In this document: one piece after another, positions 36,668 to 46,060 of the stretch
Position numbering within the stretch: the first letter of the stretch is position 1
Layout: every line of letters begins with the position of its first letter
From: Planctomycetota bacterium
GTDB lineage: Bacteria > Planctomycetota > GCA-002687715
Direction of reading: 5' to 3'
Assembly: GCA_002683135.1 (NCBI GenBank)
Contig: NYSS01000026.1
Span: 1 to 64,000 of the forward strand
Length of the DNA: 64,000 bases
Notes under the pieces: model-generated
The model's input: only the letters and a program-made list of their open reading frames with translations
The model's database searches: none
Told to the model about the DNA's origin: nothing
Program-made: the position numbers and the translations under genes

Positions 36668-36703
36668 GCGCTGGCCAGCGCCAAGGGTGGGCCCCCCGGG
36701 GGC
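36668..36703. terminator. Palindromic GC-rich stretch between convergent genes
   Basis: The 212-base gap between the convergent AlgX-like gene and the M61-like gene holds a perfect 14-base palindrome (GCGCTGGCCAGCGC, 36668-36681) and a second inverted run (GCCCCC...GGGGGC, 36691-36703). Together they could form a transcription end signal for both genes. There is no T-run, so this is tentative; I see nothing else in the gap. Confidence 0.25.
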
Positions 36704-36730
36704 TCCGCTCCGCCGCGGTCTGTTGCAGCC

Positions 36731-38695
36731 CTACTCGGGTCCGTTGAGGATGGCCTCTCGAACGCCCCGGGCCTCGGGCGTCGCCTTGGGGTCGAGGGTC
36801 AATGCCCCACGCCACGTGACCCCCGCCGGGACCTTCACGGTGATCTGCCTGCGCCTTCCGTTGCGGATGATCGTGAGCGCTGCCTTGCTTCCCTTGATGC
36901 GGCCTGCCGACACCCGCACGTCCCGTTCTCGGCTGATGCGGGTGTTGTCGATCTTCAGGAGGGTGTCTCCGTTCGCGAGGCCCGCGTCACGGGCGGGCCC
37001 GGGGGGGAGGTTGCGTACCCTCATGTCATCGTCGAGCGGGATGCGAAGGCGATGCGCTGCGGACATGGTCACGCGGAAGCTGCGCTGTTTCGTGCCGCGC
37101 CGGACATCGATCCTCAGTTTCTGCCCAGGTCGCATGCGTCCGATCTGGCGATCGACGTCGAGGGGGGCCTTGGGCCGACGCTGATTCACGGCGAGGATCG
37201 TGTCGCCGATCCGGGCGCCGGCGGCGTACAGCGTGGATCTGCGCCGAAGGCGGGAGATGAGCACCTTCCCGTCGGTCGCGGTGCACCGCAGCGTTGGATC
37301 GGCGACGCGCCATTGGATCCACTCGAGGTGGAGCCCCGCGCGTTGAAACAGGTGATCCCAGGGGATCGGGTCGGTGGACTCCGTGTGCCGTGCGAAGAAC
37401 TGCTTGACCTCGGTGCCGCCGATGGCCGCGGCCGCGGCCGCGAGGTCGTCGGCTGTAAACCCGATCGCCGGGTCTGTGCGGAGGATGAGGTCGCGGACGA
37501 CGTCACTGAGGGATTTCTTGGCCTTCGTGGCGTCACGGATCGTCATGTCGAGGGCGGCACTCAGGACGTATCCAGCCAAGCTCGGGTCGAGTCCGCGCCA
37601 CGGCGCCGCGAGCGTCCGTGACGCTTCGGCTGGAGACAATCGGTCGGCCAGGGAGTGGTTGCGGTGGCGGAGAATCGCGTCGCAGAGGTCGTCGCACCAG
37701 GAGGTCGGGCGACCCTCCGCTCGGAGCAGCGCCAGGCGCCCAGCCCAGCGTGGCCATCCTCTCGTGAACCACAGGATCGAGGTCTTCGGGGACTTGAGCG
37801 GGTCGGCTTGGACAAGGGCCGCCGGCCGCGCGCCGCCGGCGACGCGGGTCGAAGCCATGGAGATCGAGGCCGCGAGGATGAGCTCGGGGATGTCGCCGCC
37901 GATGGCGCCCTCGTCAACGCCGATCGTGAGCGCGTTGCGATGATGTCGTTCTCCGTCGACGCCCTCCACCATCAGCAGCGTCCATTGCTTGTAGGGCGCT
38001 TCGCCGAGCATGGACTCGTGGGCCTTCGCCACCCCCTCGAGGGATCGAAGGAGGCGTTCGGCTGTTGGCTGGCCCTCCTTGCCTTGCCGATCGAGGACCA
38101 GCTCGTGGGGGACGCCCTTGAGGTCGAACTTCCAGCGCGACAGGTCGCCGAGCATGATCGGGGCGTCGACGAGGGCCGCGTAGTCGGTGGCTTTGAAGCG
38201 CTGAGGGGACCCGGCTTGGGGGAGCGGGCAGGCGATCTCCCAGCCCTCGGGGGCGTCGATCTGGATGGTGCAGGGGCGATCCGCGGCGCCGCCGACCAGG
38301 GGCAGGCTTCGGGTGCCGTCGAGGAGGGCGCCCTGGGTGGTGAAGTACTCTCTCACCCCGAGCGCCTGAATCGTTTGCCCGACCTGGATGGTGACGGTCA
38401 CGGGCGCGCGCCCGTTGATGAGCAAGACGTCGCCGTCGCGGGTGACTCCGATCGGGTTGCCGGATCCGTCCCGGGCCTTGGCGGTCTGGACGCGCTCGCC
38501 CCAGGAGGACGCGCGCCACGATCGCGGCGACCACGTGGGGAGCAAGAGCCGCAGGTCTCCGCTCACATCACGCGGGACGACGACGCTGACGGTAAAGGTG
38601 GAGAGCGTCTGCGGGTCAAGCGCGATCCGATAGGCGATGGGTGTCTGTGCACCGATCGTCGTGACGAGGATGAGCGCGGCCAGCGTGATGTGCAT
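36731..38695 (-). CDS. M61 glycyl-aminopeptidase-like protein with two PDZ domains, zinc site lost
   Basis: 654 residues. Signal peptide MHITLAALILVTTIGAQ, then an M61 N-terminal beta domain (about 20-200), the M61 catalytic-type domain (about 210-430), and two PDZ-like regions (about 440-530 and 545-630; ARIGDTILAVNQRR and GLANGDTLLKIDN). The segment ILWFTRGWPRW and later YVLSAALDMTIRDATKAKKSLSDVVRDL align well with M61 peptidases. However, the HExxH motif is replaced by SISMASTRV (277-285) and the Glu ligand of WFxEG is Arg312. Zinc binding and catalysis are therefore unlikely, and it is probably a secreted binding or scaffold protein. Confidence 0.7.
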   Translation of the reverse strand: MHITLAALILVTTIGAQTPIAYRIALDPQTLSTFTVSVVVPRDVSGDLRLLLPTWSPRSWRASSWGERVQTAKARDGSGNPIGVTRDGDVLLINGRAPVTVTIQVGQTIQALGVREYFTTQGALLDGTRSLPLVGGAADRPCTIQIDAPEGWEIACPLPQAGSPQRFKATDYAALVDAPIMLGDLSRWKFDLKGVPHELVLDRQGKEGQPTAERLLRSLEGVAKAHESMLGEAPYKQWTLLMVEGVDGERHHRNALTIGVDEGAIGGDIPELILAASISMASTRVAGGARPAALVQADPLKSPKTSILWFTRGWPRWAGRLALLRAEGRPTSWCDDLCDAILRHRNHSLADRLSPAEASRTLAAPWRGLDPSLAGYVLSAALDMTIRDATKAKKSLSDVVRDLILRTDPAIGFTADDLAAAAAAIGGTEVKQFFARHTESTDPIPWDHLFQRAGLHLEWIQWRVADPTLRCTATDGKVLISRLRRRSTLYAAGARIGDTILAVNQRRPKAPLDVDRQIGRMRPGQKLRIDVRRGTKQRSFRVTMSAAHRLRIPLDDDMRVRNLPPGPARDAGLANGDTLLKIDNTRISRERDVRVSAGRIKGSKAALTIIRNGRRRQITVKVPAGVTWRGALTLDPKATPEARGVREAILNGPE

Positions 38696-38862
38696 GGTGG
38701 TCCAGATATACTGCGATGCAGCCGTAGGATACCCATTGGGGGGCGGGCGCGCGACGTTTCATCCCGGCCGTCGGTGGGCCTCCGTGGCGGCGCCCAGCGG
38801 GTGAACGGACGTGTCCGTGGGAGAGGGCCCGGCCCCGCGTGGTAGCCCCCTGCCGCGAGGGG

Positions 38863-38868
38863 TAGAAT
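38863..38868 (+). promoter_or_regulatory. Candidate -10 element (TAGAAT) of the S46 peptidase gene
   Basis: TAGAAT lies 40 bases before the ATG at 38909, in the 213-base divergent gap between the M61-like and S46 genes. The spacing would give a normal short leader. No clear -35 box; nothing else is recognised in the gap. Confidence 0.3.
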
Positions 38869-38908
38869 CCCGTCCCGATTGCGCACGTCCCACCTCGGAG
38901 ATCGTTCC

Positions 38909-41032
38909 ATGCTCAAGCCTCTCATCCTCGCTTTCCTTATGGTCCTCGCCGCTCCGGAGCGCACGCCGGACGAAGGCCAGTGGTTGCCGCAGCAGGTCCT
39001 CGCGATGGACTGGGCGAAGCTGAAGGCGCGGGGGATGGAGCTGACCAAGGACGAGTTCTGGCATCCCGATCGTGGGGGCGTCCTCTCCGCGGCCGTGCAG
39101 ATCAACGGATGCAGCGCCACGTTGGTGTCCGCTGATGGGCTGGTGGTGACCAATCACCACTGCGCCTTCCGGGCCATCCAGACCGCGAGCACAGTGGCGC
39201 GCAATTACGTGGAGAACGGCTTCGTCGCCCACGCGCGCAACGAGGAGATCCGGGCCCAGGGGATGCAGCTCCGGGTGGTGCGGCGCATCGAGGACGTCTC
39301 CAAGAAGATCCACGCCGCCGCGGATGGTGCCAAGACTGATCTGGATCGCCTGGAGAGGATCGAGGCGGCCCAAGCCCGGCTCATCGCCGAGGGCCAGGCG
39401 AGCGAGGCGGACACGGAATGCAGCATCGCGTCGTTCTTCAATGGGCGCTCTTATCACATGTACTACCGCACGCTGATCCGTGACATCCGGATCGTGTACG
39501 CGCCGGCGCGGGCCGTCGGCGAGTTCGGTGGGGACATCGATAACTGGGAGTGGCCGCGACACACGGGCGACTTCACCTTCCTGCGCGCCTATGTCGGGCA
39601 GGACGGGCGGCCGGCTGCGTATTCCCGCGACAACGTCCCGTACCGGCCGAAGCACTGGGTGAAGGTCTCGGGCAACGGCGTCGCCCCCGGTGACCTGGTG
39701 ATGATCCTCGGGTACCCGGGCAGCACAGATCGCTACCTCTCATCGGTGGCGGTCGAGGCGGTGCAGCGCCAGCTGTACCCCGCGCGTTATCGCTACTTCA
39801 CCGAGATCATCCGCACGCTCGAGGACTATTGCGGAGACGACGCGGCGCGGAAGCTCCGGTACTCCAGCTCGATCAAGAGCTTCGCCAACGGCCAGAAGAA
39901 CGCCCTTGGGATGGTGAAGGGCCTGGCGCGAAACCGGGTCGTCGCCCAGAAGCTGTCTGAGGAGGAGGCGTTCGGAGCCTGGATCGGGGCTGATGCGGAC
40001 CGGCGGGCGAACTACAACTCGGTGATCGAAGACGTGATGGAGATCGATCGAGAGGAGGCCGCCACTCTGCAGCGGGATTTCCTGCTGAAGTCTGTCACCG
40101 GCAACTGCCGCATGCTGTCGCAGTTGATGGCTCTCGTTAACGCCGTGGAGGCCCGGAAGAAGGACACTCCACAGGATGAGGTGGAGGCTGATGCGCTTCG
40201 TTTTTCTCGCGAAACCGGCGCCGCTGCCCGTTTGTGGCTTGAGCAGCCCATGGTGGCGTTCCTCGTGGACGAGTTGCGGCGGCTTCCGGACTCCCAGAAG
40301 CTCCCAGGCCAGAAGGCCGTCCTCGGGGATCTGTCGGGGGCGGACTGGGCCGCAGCCGCGCTGAGCGAGAACCCCTTGTTGCGCGGTGACGCGCGTCGCC
40401 GGCTGTTCCTGCAGGGCAAGGACGGCGTCGAACATCACTCCGACCCTCTGTTGCGCCTCGCTCGATTGGTGGGGCCGGAGCTCAGGGACATCGCGTTGCG
40501 TGATCGACTGAGGGAGGCGCGTCGTCTCGTTGATGGCCTGCGGTGGATCGAGGCGCAGCAGGCGTGGCGGGGCAAGGACTTCTACCCGAACGCGAACAGC
40601 ACGCTGCGGGTTTCTATCGCCTCGGTGAAAAGCTACGCCCCCCGTGACGGCGTGGTGCACGTGCCCCAGACGACCCTCTCCGGCGTGATCAGTAAAGAAA
40701 CGGGGGCAGATCCATTCGCGAGTCCCCAGCCGCTGCTCGCGGCCGCCGCTTCCGGTGACCTGGGCCGCTTCACTGACAAGGCCCTGGGCGATGTCCCGGT
40801 TTGCTTCCTTTCGGACGGGGACACCACGGGGGGGAACTCCGGATCCGGTGTCCTCAACGGGAAGGGGGAGCTGGTCGGCCTCAACTTCGATCGGGTCTTC
40901 GAGAACGTGGCGGGTGATTACGGGTGGAACGCGGATCGCTCCCGGAACATCTCGGTCGATATCCGCTACGTCCTGTGGAACCTTGAGAAGGTGGTGCCGG
41001 CGCCTGGGCTGTTGAAGGAGCTCGGGTTCTGA
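38909..41032 (+). CDS. S46-family dipeptidyl peptidase (DPP7/DPP11-like)
   Basis: 707 residues with an N-terminal signal peptide (about 1-15). Serine peptidase of family S46, which releases dipeptides from peptide N-termini in the periplasm. Motifs: catalytic His in VVTNHHCAF (83-84), Asp region GGDIDNWEWPRHTGDFTF, and catalytic Ser644 in GGNSGSGVLNGKGELVGLNFDR. The family loop after Ser is normally SP; here it is SG. ATG 38909 begins the signal peptide; an in-frame ATG at 38879 is less likely. Family members are confined to certain phyla, notably Bacteroidota and some others, and take part in peptide use as a food source. Confidence 0.9.
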   Translation: MLKPLILAFLMVLAAPERTPDEGQWLPQQVLAMDWAKLKARGMELTKDEFWHPDRGGVLSAAVQINGCSATLVSADGLVVTNHHCAFRAIQTASTVARNYVENGFVAHARNEEIRAQGMQLRVVRRIEDVSKKIHAAADGAKTDLDRLERIEAAQARLIAEGQASEADTECSIASFFNGRSYHMYYRTLIRDIRIVYAPARAVGEFGGDIDNWEWPRHTGDFTFLRAYVGQDGRPAAYSRDNVPYRPKHWVKVSGNGVAPGDLVMILGYPGSTDRYLSSVAVEAVQRQLYPARYRYFTEIIRTLEDYCGDDAARKLRYSSSIKSFANGQKNALGMVKGLARNRVVAQKLSEEEAFGAWIGADADRRANYNSVIEDVMEIDREEAATLQRDFLLKSVTGNCRMLSQLMALVNAVEARKKDTPQDEVEADALRFSRETGAAARLWLEQPMVAFLVDELRRLPDSQKLPGQKAVLGDLSGADWAAAALSENPLLRGDARRRLFLQGKDGVEHHSDPLLRLARLVGPELRDIALRDRLREARRLVDGLRWIEAQQAWRGKDFYPNANSTLRVSIASVKSYAPRDGVVHVPQTTLSGVISKETGADPFASPQPLLAAAASGDLGRFTDKALGDVPVCFLSDGDTTGGNSGSGVLNGKGELVGLNFDRVFENVAGDYGWNADRSRNISVDIRYVLWNLEKVVPAPGLLKELGF

Positions 41033-41053
41033 GCCGCCCTTAAGCTCCCGAGA

Positions 41054-42877
41054 TCAGTCGCAGCACGGCGGCGGGGGGCTGTCGGCGTGGTCGTGTCCGT
41101 GATCGTGCCCGTCCCGTGAGACGGCGACCCGTTCGATGAACGGGCGCGTTCCCTGGCGCAGGAGTGACACGAGGAAAACCAGCGCGAGCACGGAGAGGCA
41201 CCCGATCGCCAGGGTCGAGGCAGCGTGCCCAGCGTTCGTGACGGGGGCGATGTCCGGGGTCTCCAGTAGCCCGTCGACCGCGACGCCCAGGCCGATGGCG
41301 CCAACGATGATAAGGACGCCGAACGTGATCGCCGTCTTGCTGCCGTGGAGGTCGGAGAGGAGGCCGAAGGTCGTCACGTTGGTGGCGGGTCCGGTGAGGA
41401 GGAGCGCGATCGCCGCGCCGGGTGAGAGGCCGTATGCGACGAGGCTGGCTGCAAACGGGGTGGACCCGGACGCGCAGACGTAAAGCGGCAGCCCCAGCAG
41501 GGCGGCGCACGCGACCTGCAGAATCGGGGGAACCCCGATCAGCCAGTCCTTGTCCAGGTAGGGGCTGACGAGGGCAGCGATGCCGAGCCCGAGGAGGATC
41601 CAGGCGGCGGTGTGATCGACGGCCTCGCCGAATCCGAAGCGCAGGGCGTCCCTGAGGACGCCGGCGGGAGAGCGGCGGGTCCTCTGGGGTTCCGGCTCAG
41701 GTGCGCCTACATCCGCTGAGGCAACCGGTTTGACGGTGGCGGCTCTGCCGACAAGCCATCCCGCGAGGAGGGCGAGGACCGCCGCGGCGGCGATCCGGGC
41801 CACGGCAAACGGCGTCCCCATGAGCTGCATGGTGAGCAGGAAGGCAGCGATCTCGAGCTCCGGAGTCGCGATCAGGAACGCCATGGCGGCTGCGACGGGG
41901 GCCCCCTTCAGCACCAGCTCGCGATAGAGCGGGACGATGCCGCAGGAGCAGACCGGCAAGGGGAGCCCTGCGATGACGCCCCGTGCGGCTTGTCGCAGCG
42001 GGCCCCCTGTCCCACCTTCGAGCCGTTTCGCGGGCAAGAGCACATGGATGAACCCGACCACCAGGTAGGCCGCGAGCAGCGCTGGGGCGCTCTGGAGCGC
42101 GAACGCAAGAAAGACCGCGCCGGCTTGCGACACGACGGCCGAGGGGTGTGACGCGCTGACCGCGGCGAGGATCGCGATGGCAGCGATGGTCCCCATGGCC
42201 GACGCCAGCTCCCACGATCCGCTGCGCTCCCTCACGGGTAGGTGGCTGTGGAAGACGACGTGGAGAAGAGATCCGGCGAGGAGCGCTTGGAAGATGGCGA
42301 GGCCCTGGCTGCCCGCCGCTTCGTCGAGGGCCACGCCTCCGAGGGCAAATCCAAACACCGTGGACGCTGCGATCAGCACCAGGGTGCCGATCGCGACCCG
42401 TACGCCGAGGGTGCGCGGGATCAGCCACCAGATGGCGATGCCCACCGGTAGCCGATGAAGCAGGACGGCGAGGGCCAATAGGCCGGTGGGCTCGTGGTCA
42501 TGGGCGTGGTCATGCCCGTGATGGCTGGCGGCGTGGTCATGGCCAAGGGCGAGCCCGTCGATCATGGCGTGGGCCGCGAGGCCGGCGAGGGCCAGGCCGA
42601 TCACGATGCGGCCCGCGCCGGAGGTTGTCCCTGGCCGCAGGCCCCGCTCCGCCAGCAGGGGGCCGAACAACCCTGCGACGAGGGCGGCCAGGGCCGCCCA
42701 GCCACCTCGGTCCAGGCTCTCGGGGAGGATATGGATGAGGATGAGCCCGCCGATGGCCACGACCACGAACGCATCGAGCGCCACCGTGGCCGGCCTCAGG
42801 TTACGGACGCGCGCCACCAGGATCGGGCCGAGTGCGAGGACGAGCAGGCTGCCTGCGAGCATCAACATGCGGCGCAT
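41054..42877 (-). CDS. Fusion of ZIP-type metal transporter and DUF318 (SO_0444-like) permease
   Basis: 607 residues from ATG 42877. The first part (about 1-235) is a ZIP protein: HAMIDGLALG (His103, Asp107), a His-rich cytoplasmic loop with HHGHDHAHDHE (119-129), and HRLPVGIAIWW (His141) correspond to the metal-binding segments 4 and 5. The second part (about 250-607) is a DUF318 permease of the SO_0444 Cu/Zn efflux type with the CSCG motif (Cys310, Cys312) and KGAPVAAAMAFLIATPE. A His/Cys-rich tail (GHDHGHDHADSPPPPCCD) ends the protein. ZIP carriers usually import and DUF318 permeases usually export, so the direction is unclear. It is divergent from pyrC. Confidence 0.82.
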   Translation of the reverse strand: MRRMLMLAGSLLVLALGPILVARVRNLRPATVALDAFVVVAIGGLILIHILPESLDRGGWAALAALVAGLFGPLLAERGLRPGTTSGAGRIVIGLALAGLAAHAMIDGLALGHDHAASHHGHDHAHDHEPTGLLALAVLLHRLPVGIAIWWLIPRTLGVRVAIGTLVLIAASTVFGFALGGVALDEAAGSQGLAIFQALLAGSLLHVVFHSHLPVRERSGSWELASAMGTIAAIAILAAVSASHPSAVVSQAGAVFLAFALQSAPALLAAYLVVGFIHVLLPAKRLEGGTGGPLRQAARGVIAGLPLPVCSCGIVPLYRELVLKGAPVAAAMAFLIATPELEIAAFLLTMQLMGTPFAVARIAAAAVLALLAGWLVGRAATVKPVASADVGAPEPEPQRTRRSPAGVLRDALRFGFGEAVDHTAAWILLGLGIAALVSPYLDKDWLIGVPPILQVACAALLGLPLYVCASGSTPFAASLVAYGLSPGAAIALLLTGPATNVTTFGLLSDLHGSKTAITFGVLIIVGAIGLGVAVDGLLETPDIAPVTNAGHAASTLAIGCLSVLALVFLVSLLRQGTRPFIERVAVSRDGHDHGHDHADSPPPPCCD

Positions 42878-42920
42878 GATAGCGCGGGGTCGGTGGATCC
42901 CACGGGCCGAAGGTGACAGG

Positions 42921-44249
42921 ATGCGCCACATGGCGACCTTTGATCTTCTCTTGCGCGGTGGCACGTGCGTGACGTCGAGGGGGACGCGGGTCGCCGATGT
43001 GGGGGTCCGTGACGGCCGCGTCGCGGAGATCGGTGATCTTGCCCAGGCCGACGCGGGGGAGGTCCTTGACGCCACCGACCTCCATGTCCTGCCCGGGTGC
43101 ATCGATCCGCAGGTGCATTTCCGCGAGCCTGGTTTCCCGGAAAAGGAAGACCTGGAGTCCGGCATGCGGGCGGCAGTGCTCGGCGGCGTGACGGCGATCC
43201 TGGAGATGCCGAACACCCAGCCGACGACGACGTCTCGGGAGCGAATGGAGGACAAGTTCCGTCGGGCCGCCGGTAGGGCGTGGTGCGACTATGGATTCTT
43301 CGTCGGCGCGTCGCCTGAGAACGCGCACGAGCTCGCCGAGCTGGAGCGCATCCCCGGGTGCCCCGGGGTCAAGATCTTCATGGGGAGTTCTACGGGATCA
43401 CTGCTCGTCGCGGACGACGCCGACCTCGCGCGCGTGCTCGCGAGCGGAACCCGCCGCTGCGCGGTTCACGCTGAAGACGAGGATCGGTTGAAGGCGCGCC
43501 GCACGATCGCAGAGGCTGCGGGGCACGTGCGCGCCCACCCCGAGTGGCGAGATGTCGAGTGCGCGTTCCTTGCCACGAGGCGCGTCGTCGCTCTGGCGCG
43601 GGCGGCGGGTCGTCCGCTGCACATTCTGCATGTGACCACCGCCGAGGAGATCGCCTTCCTCGCGGAGCAGAAGGACATCGCCACGTGCGAGGTCCCGCCG
43701 CAACACCTCACCTTCGTGGCGCCCGACTGCTACGAACGGCTCGGGACGCGGGTCCAGATGAACCCGCCCATTCGTGACCTTCGCCACCAGGAAGGGCTGT
43801 GGCGGGGGATCACGGAGCGCGCTGTCGACTGCGTCGCCTCCGACCACGCTCCCCACCTCCTTGAGGAGAAGGCTCGCGTCTACCCGGAGACGCCGTCCGG
43901 CATGCCAGGGGTTCAGACGATCATCCCGTTGATGTTGCATTACGTAAACGCGGGTCAGCTCTCCCTGGAGCACATGGTCGAGCTGACGAGCGCCGGCCCG
44001 GCGCGCATTTGGGGCATGGAGGGGAAGGGTCGACTGGAGGTGGGGGCAGACGCGGACATCACCGTCGTCGACCTGGCCTGCGCCCGCACGGTCACGGATG
44101 ACTGGATCGCGAGCAAGTGCGGGTGGACCCCGCTCGATGGCATGGAGCTGAGGGGCTGGCCAGTCGCCACCATCGTTCGGGGCAGCGTGGTGATGCGTGA
44201 CGGCGAACTGCTGGGCGCGCCCATAGGCCGCCCGGCCCGGTTCGTCTAA
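42921..44249 (+). CDS. pyrC: Dihydroorotase (class I type)
   Basis: 442 residues from ATG 42921, chosen for the GAAGGTG ribosome-binding site five bases upstream; ATG 42930 is possible. Dihydroorotase closes the pyrimidine ring in de novo synthesis. It has CIDPQVHFREPG (His66), VKIFMGSSTG with the Lys that is carbamylated in class I enzymes, LHILHVTTAEE, and ASDHAPH. Note that the usual DxHVH metal motif reads DPQVH, losing the first His; this occurs in some members I have seen annotated as dihydroorotases. Length and other motifs are normal. It converges on sppA with a hairpin between. Confidence 0.9.
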   Translation: MRHMATFDLLLRGGTCVTSRGTRVADVGVRDGRVAEIGDLAQADAGEVLDATDLHVLPGCIDPQVHFREPGFPEKEDLESGMRAAVLGGVTAILEMPNTQPTTTSRERMEDKFRRAAGRAWCDYGFFVGASPENAHELAELERIPGCPGVKIFMGSSTGSLLVADDADLARVLASGTRRCAVHAEDEDRLKARRTIAEAAGHVRAHPEWRDVECAFLATRRVVALARAAGRPLHILHVTTAEEIAFLAEQKDIATCEVPPQHLTFVAPDCYERLGTRVQMNPPIRDLRHQEGLWRGITERAVDCVASDHAPHLLEEKARVYPETPSGMPGVQTIIPLMLHYVNAGQLSLEHMVELTSAGPARIWGMEGKGRLEVGADADITVVDLACARTVTDDWIASKCGWTPLDGMELRGWPVATIVRGSVVMRDGELLGAPIGRPARFV

Positions 44250-44266
44250 CGCCCCGTCACGGGGCG
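44250..44266. terminator. Hairpin between convergent pyrC and sppA
   Basis: CGCCCCG TCA CGGGGCG forms a seven-base-pair stem with a three-base loop directly after the pyrC stop codon and 16 bases before the end of sppA. No T-run follows on either strand; it could still act as an end signal for both genes. Confidence 0.45.
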
Positions 44267-44281
44267 GTCGCCCTGCCCGGC

Positions 44282-46060
44282 TTACCGGATGCGGAGCTCG
44301 GCCGGGATCATCATCCAGGCGCGGTTCGCGCGCGGGTTGCGGAGGGCATCGAGGAGGATGCGCAGGGGGCCTTCCAACTTGAACCCGGCCTGCGACAGAA
44401 TCGTGAGGCGCGTCTCTGCGCTCCTGAGGTGGGCCCCCAGCAGGCTGCCCAGGGCGCCGAGGGGGTTGCTGTCCGGCTTCGGAAAGTGGACGACGGCGTG
44501 ACCAGCTCCGGCCTCGGGCTCAATGGTCGCCATCGCGGCTCCGAGTCCACCGAGGGCGTCCACCAGCCCTAGCTCCTTCGCTTGCGTGCCGGACCAGACC
44601 CGGCCGCCGGCGATCTTCAGCAGGTCTTCGCGGCTCATCTTGCGCGCCTCCAGGATGCGATCCTGGAACCGGGTGTAGACCCCGTCGACCATGTCCTGAA
44701 GCCGGTTGAGCTGCGTGTCGCTGAGCGGAGAGAAGAGGTCGTCCATGCCCGCGGCATCCGGGTCGAGGGTGACTAGTTCCTGGTGCACGCCAAGCGCGTC
44801 GGCGAGCTCCTTCACGTTGGGCCGCATCCCGAACACGCCGATGGAGCCGGTGATGGTTTCGGCCTCGGCGAACACCTTGCAGTCCTTCCCGATCATCGAG
44901 ATGTAGTAGCCGCCGGAGGCCGCCAGGTCGCCCATGGAGACGACGGTGGGCTTCGCCTTGGCCAGGTCTCGGAGCGCGAGCAGGATGGCCTCGCTGGCGG
45001 TGGCGCTGCCTCCGGGAGAATTGACCCGGACGACGACGCCCTTCACCTTCTTGTGCTCGGCGAGCTCTCGGATGAGCGCCACGGTGGGGCCGGACACCAT
45101 GGAGCCCGGGGACGCGGTCTTGCCGTCGGTGATCGTGCCGGAGAGCTGCAGGACGACCACTGAGTCCTTGCCGATCCGCATCTTGGACGCAGTGCTGCCG
45201 CCGGACAGCAGGGACATCAGGCTGATGCCCCCCTTCTTCTCCTTCTTGCCGACGTTCTTGAACGTCGTGTCGTCGTCGGTGGCGACGGAGAATCGTGCCC
45301 CTCGCCAGGGCACGATCTCGTCGACCAGGCCGGCGGCCTTCGCCGCCTCGGCGTCGAACATGCGCCGCTTCTGCAGCGCTCTCACCTTCTCCGCCGCGAG
45401 GCCGCGTCGGGCGGCGATGCTGTTGACGATGTGGTCGTTCATGGACGTCAGCATCTTTTCGTAGTGCAGCTTCAGGTGATCGCTCATGCGCTCGAGCAGG
45501 AATGGCTCGACGGCGCCCTTGAAGTCGCCACACCGCGTGACCTGCACCTCGACACCCAGGAGGTCCATCACGCCCTTGAAGAACATGGATCCCATCGCCG
45601 GGGATCGGAAGTCCAGCATGCCCATGTCGGCGAGGACGACCTTGTCGCACAGCATGGCGGCCCGGTAGTGGGCCATCGATGCGTTCTCGAGGTACGCGGT
45701 GGCGTGGACGCCGCGGTCGCGCAGCGCAGTGAAGGCGCGCTCCAGCTCCGTGAGCTGGGGGCCGTTGAGGCTCAGTCCGAGATCCGACAGGTCGACAAGG
45801 ATGGCCCCACCTTCCACCTTCGCGAGGTCGTCGACGAGTGTGTAGAAGGGCTTGGGTTTGCCGGTGGCCCCGAGTCCGACAAGTGAGGCGATGTCGAGCG
45901 CCGCACCCGGAAGATCCATGTACGCGCCGGACATCTTGAGCTCGTGGATGACCCGCCCCGCTTTCTTCGATCGAGGGGGCTTCGATGTCGTCGAGGCGGC
46001 GCCGTCGGACTGGGCGGGGGTCATGAGGGCGCAGAGCAGGAGCGTGGCGAGCGTGCGCAT
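44282..46060 (-). CDS. sppA: Signal peptide peptidase SppA (double-domain, 67K type)
   Basis: 592 residues from ATG 46060 (46075 adds five). A signal peptide (MRTLATLLLCALMTPAQ) leads to two ClpP-like repeats. Catalytic Lys is in CGDFKGAVEPFL in the first repeat and catalytic Ser in GDLAASGGYYISM of the second; VRVNSPGGSATASEAI is the typical substrate groove. It degrades signal peptides left in the membrane after protein export. Length matches the bacterial 67-kDa type (about 600-620). The mature start is Ala/Ser/Lys-rich and there is no clear membrane anchor after cleavage. Confidence 0.9.
   Translation of the reverse strand: MRTLATLLLCALMTPAQSDGAASTTSKPPRSKKAGRVIHELKMSGAYMDLPGAALDIASLVGLGATGKPKPFYTLVDDLAKVEGGAILVDLSDLGLSLNGPQLTELERAFTALRDRGVHATAYLENASMAHYRAAMLCDKVVLADMGMLDFRSPAMGSMFFKGVMDLLGVEVQVTRCGDFKGAVEPFLLERMSDHLKLHYEKMLTSMNDHIVNSIAARRGLAAEKVRALQKRRMFDAEAAKAAGLVDEIVPWRGARFSVATDDDTTFKNVGKKEKKGGISLMSLLSGGSTASKMRIGKDSVVVLQLSGTITDGKTASPGSMVSGPTVALIRELAEHKKVKGVVVRVNSPGGSATASEAILLALRDLAKAKPTVVSMGDLAASGGYYISMIGKDCKVFAEAETITGSIGVFGMRPNVKELADALGVHQELVTLDPDAAGMDDLFSPLSDTQLNRLQDMVDGVYTRFQDRILEARKMSREDLLKIAGGRVWSGTQAKELGLVDALGGLGAAMATIEPEAGAGHAVVHFPKPDSNPLGALGSLLGAHLRSAETRLTILSQAGFKLEGPLRILLDALRNPRANRAWMMIPAELRIR

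Noticed and set aside
24165-38742. Repeated 14-mer ATACCCATTGGGGG at 24165 and 38729, each before a secreted-protein gene
   Set aside because: By a simple count several 14-mer repeats are expected by chance in 64 kb, more so with GC bias, so I do not treat it as an operator.
42564-42920. N-terminal extension of dihydroorotase from an ATG at 42564
   Set aside because: The added 119 residues are Arg/Ala-rich, overlap the divergent transporter gene and match no family; ATG 42921 has a ribosome-binding site.
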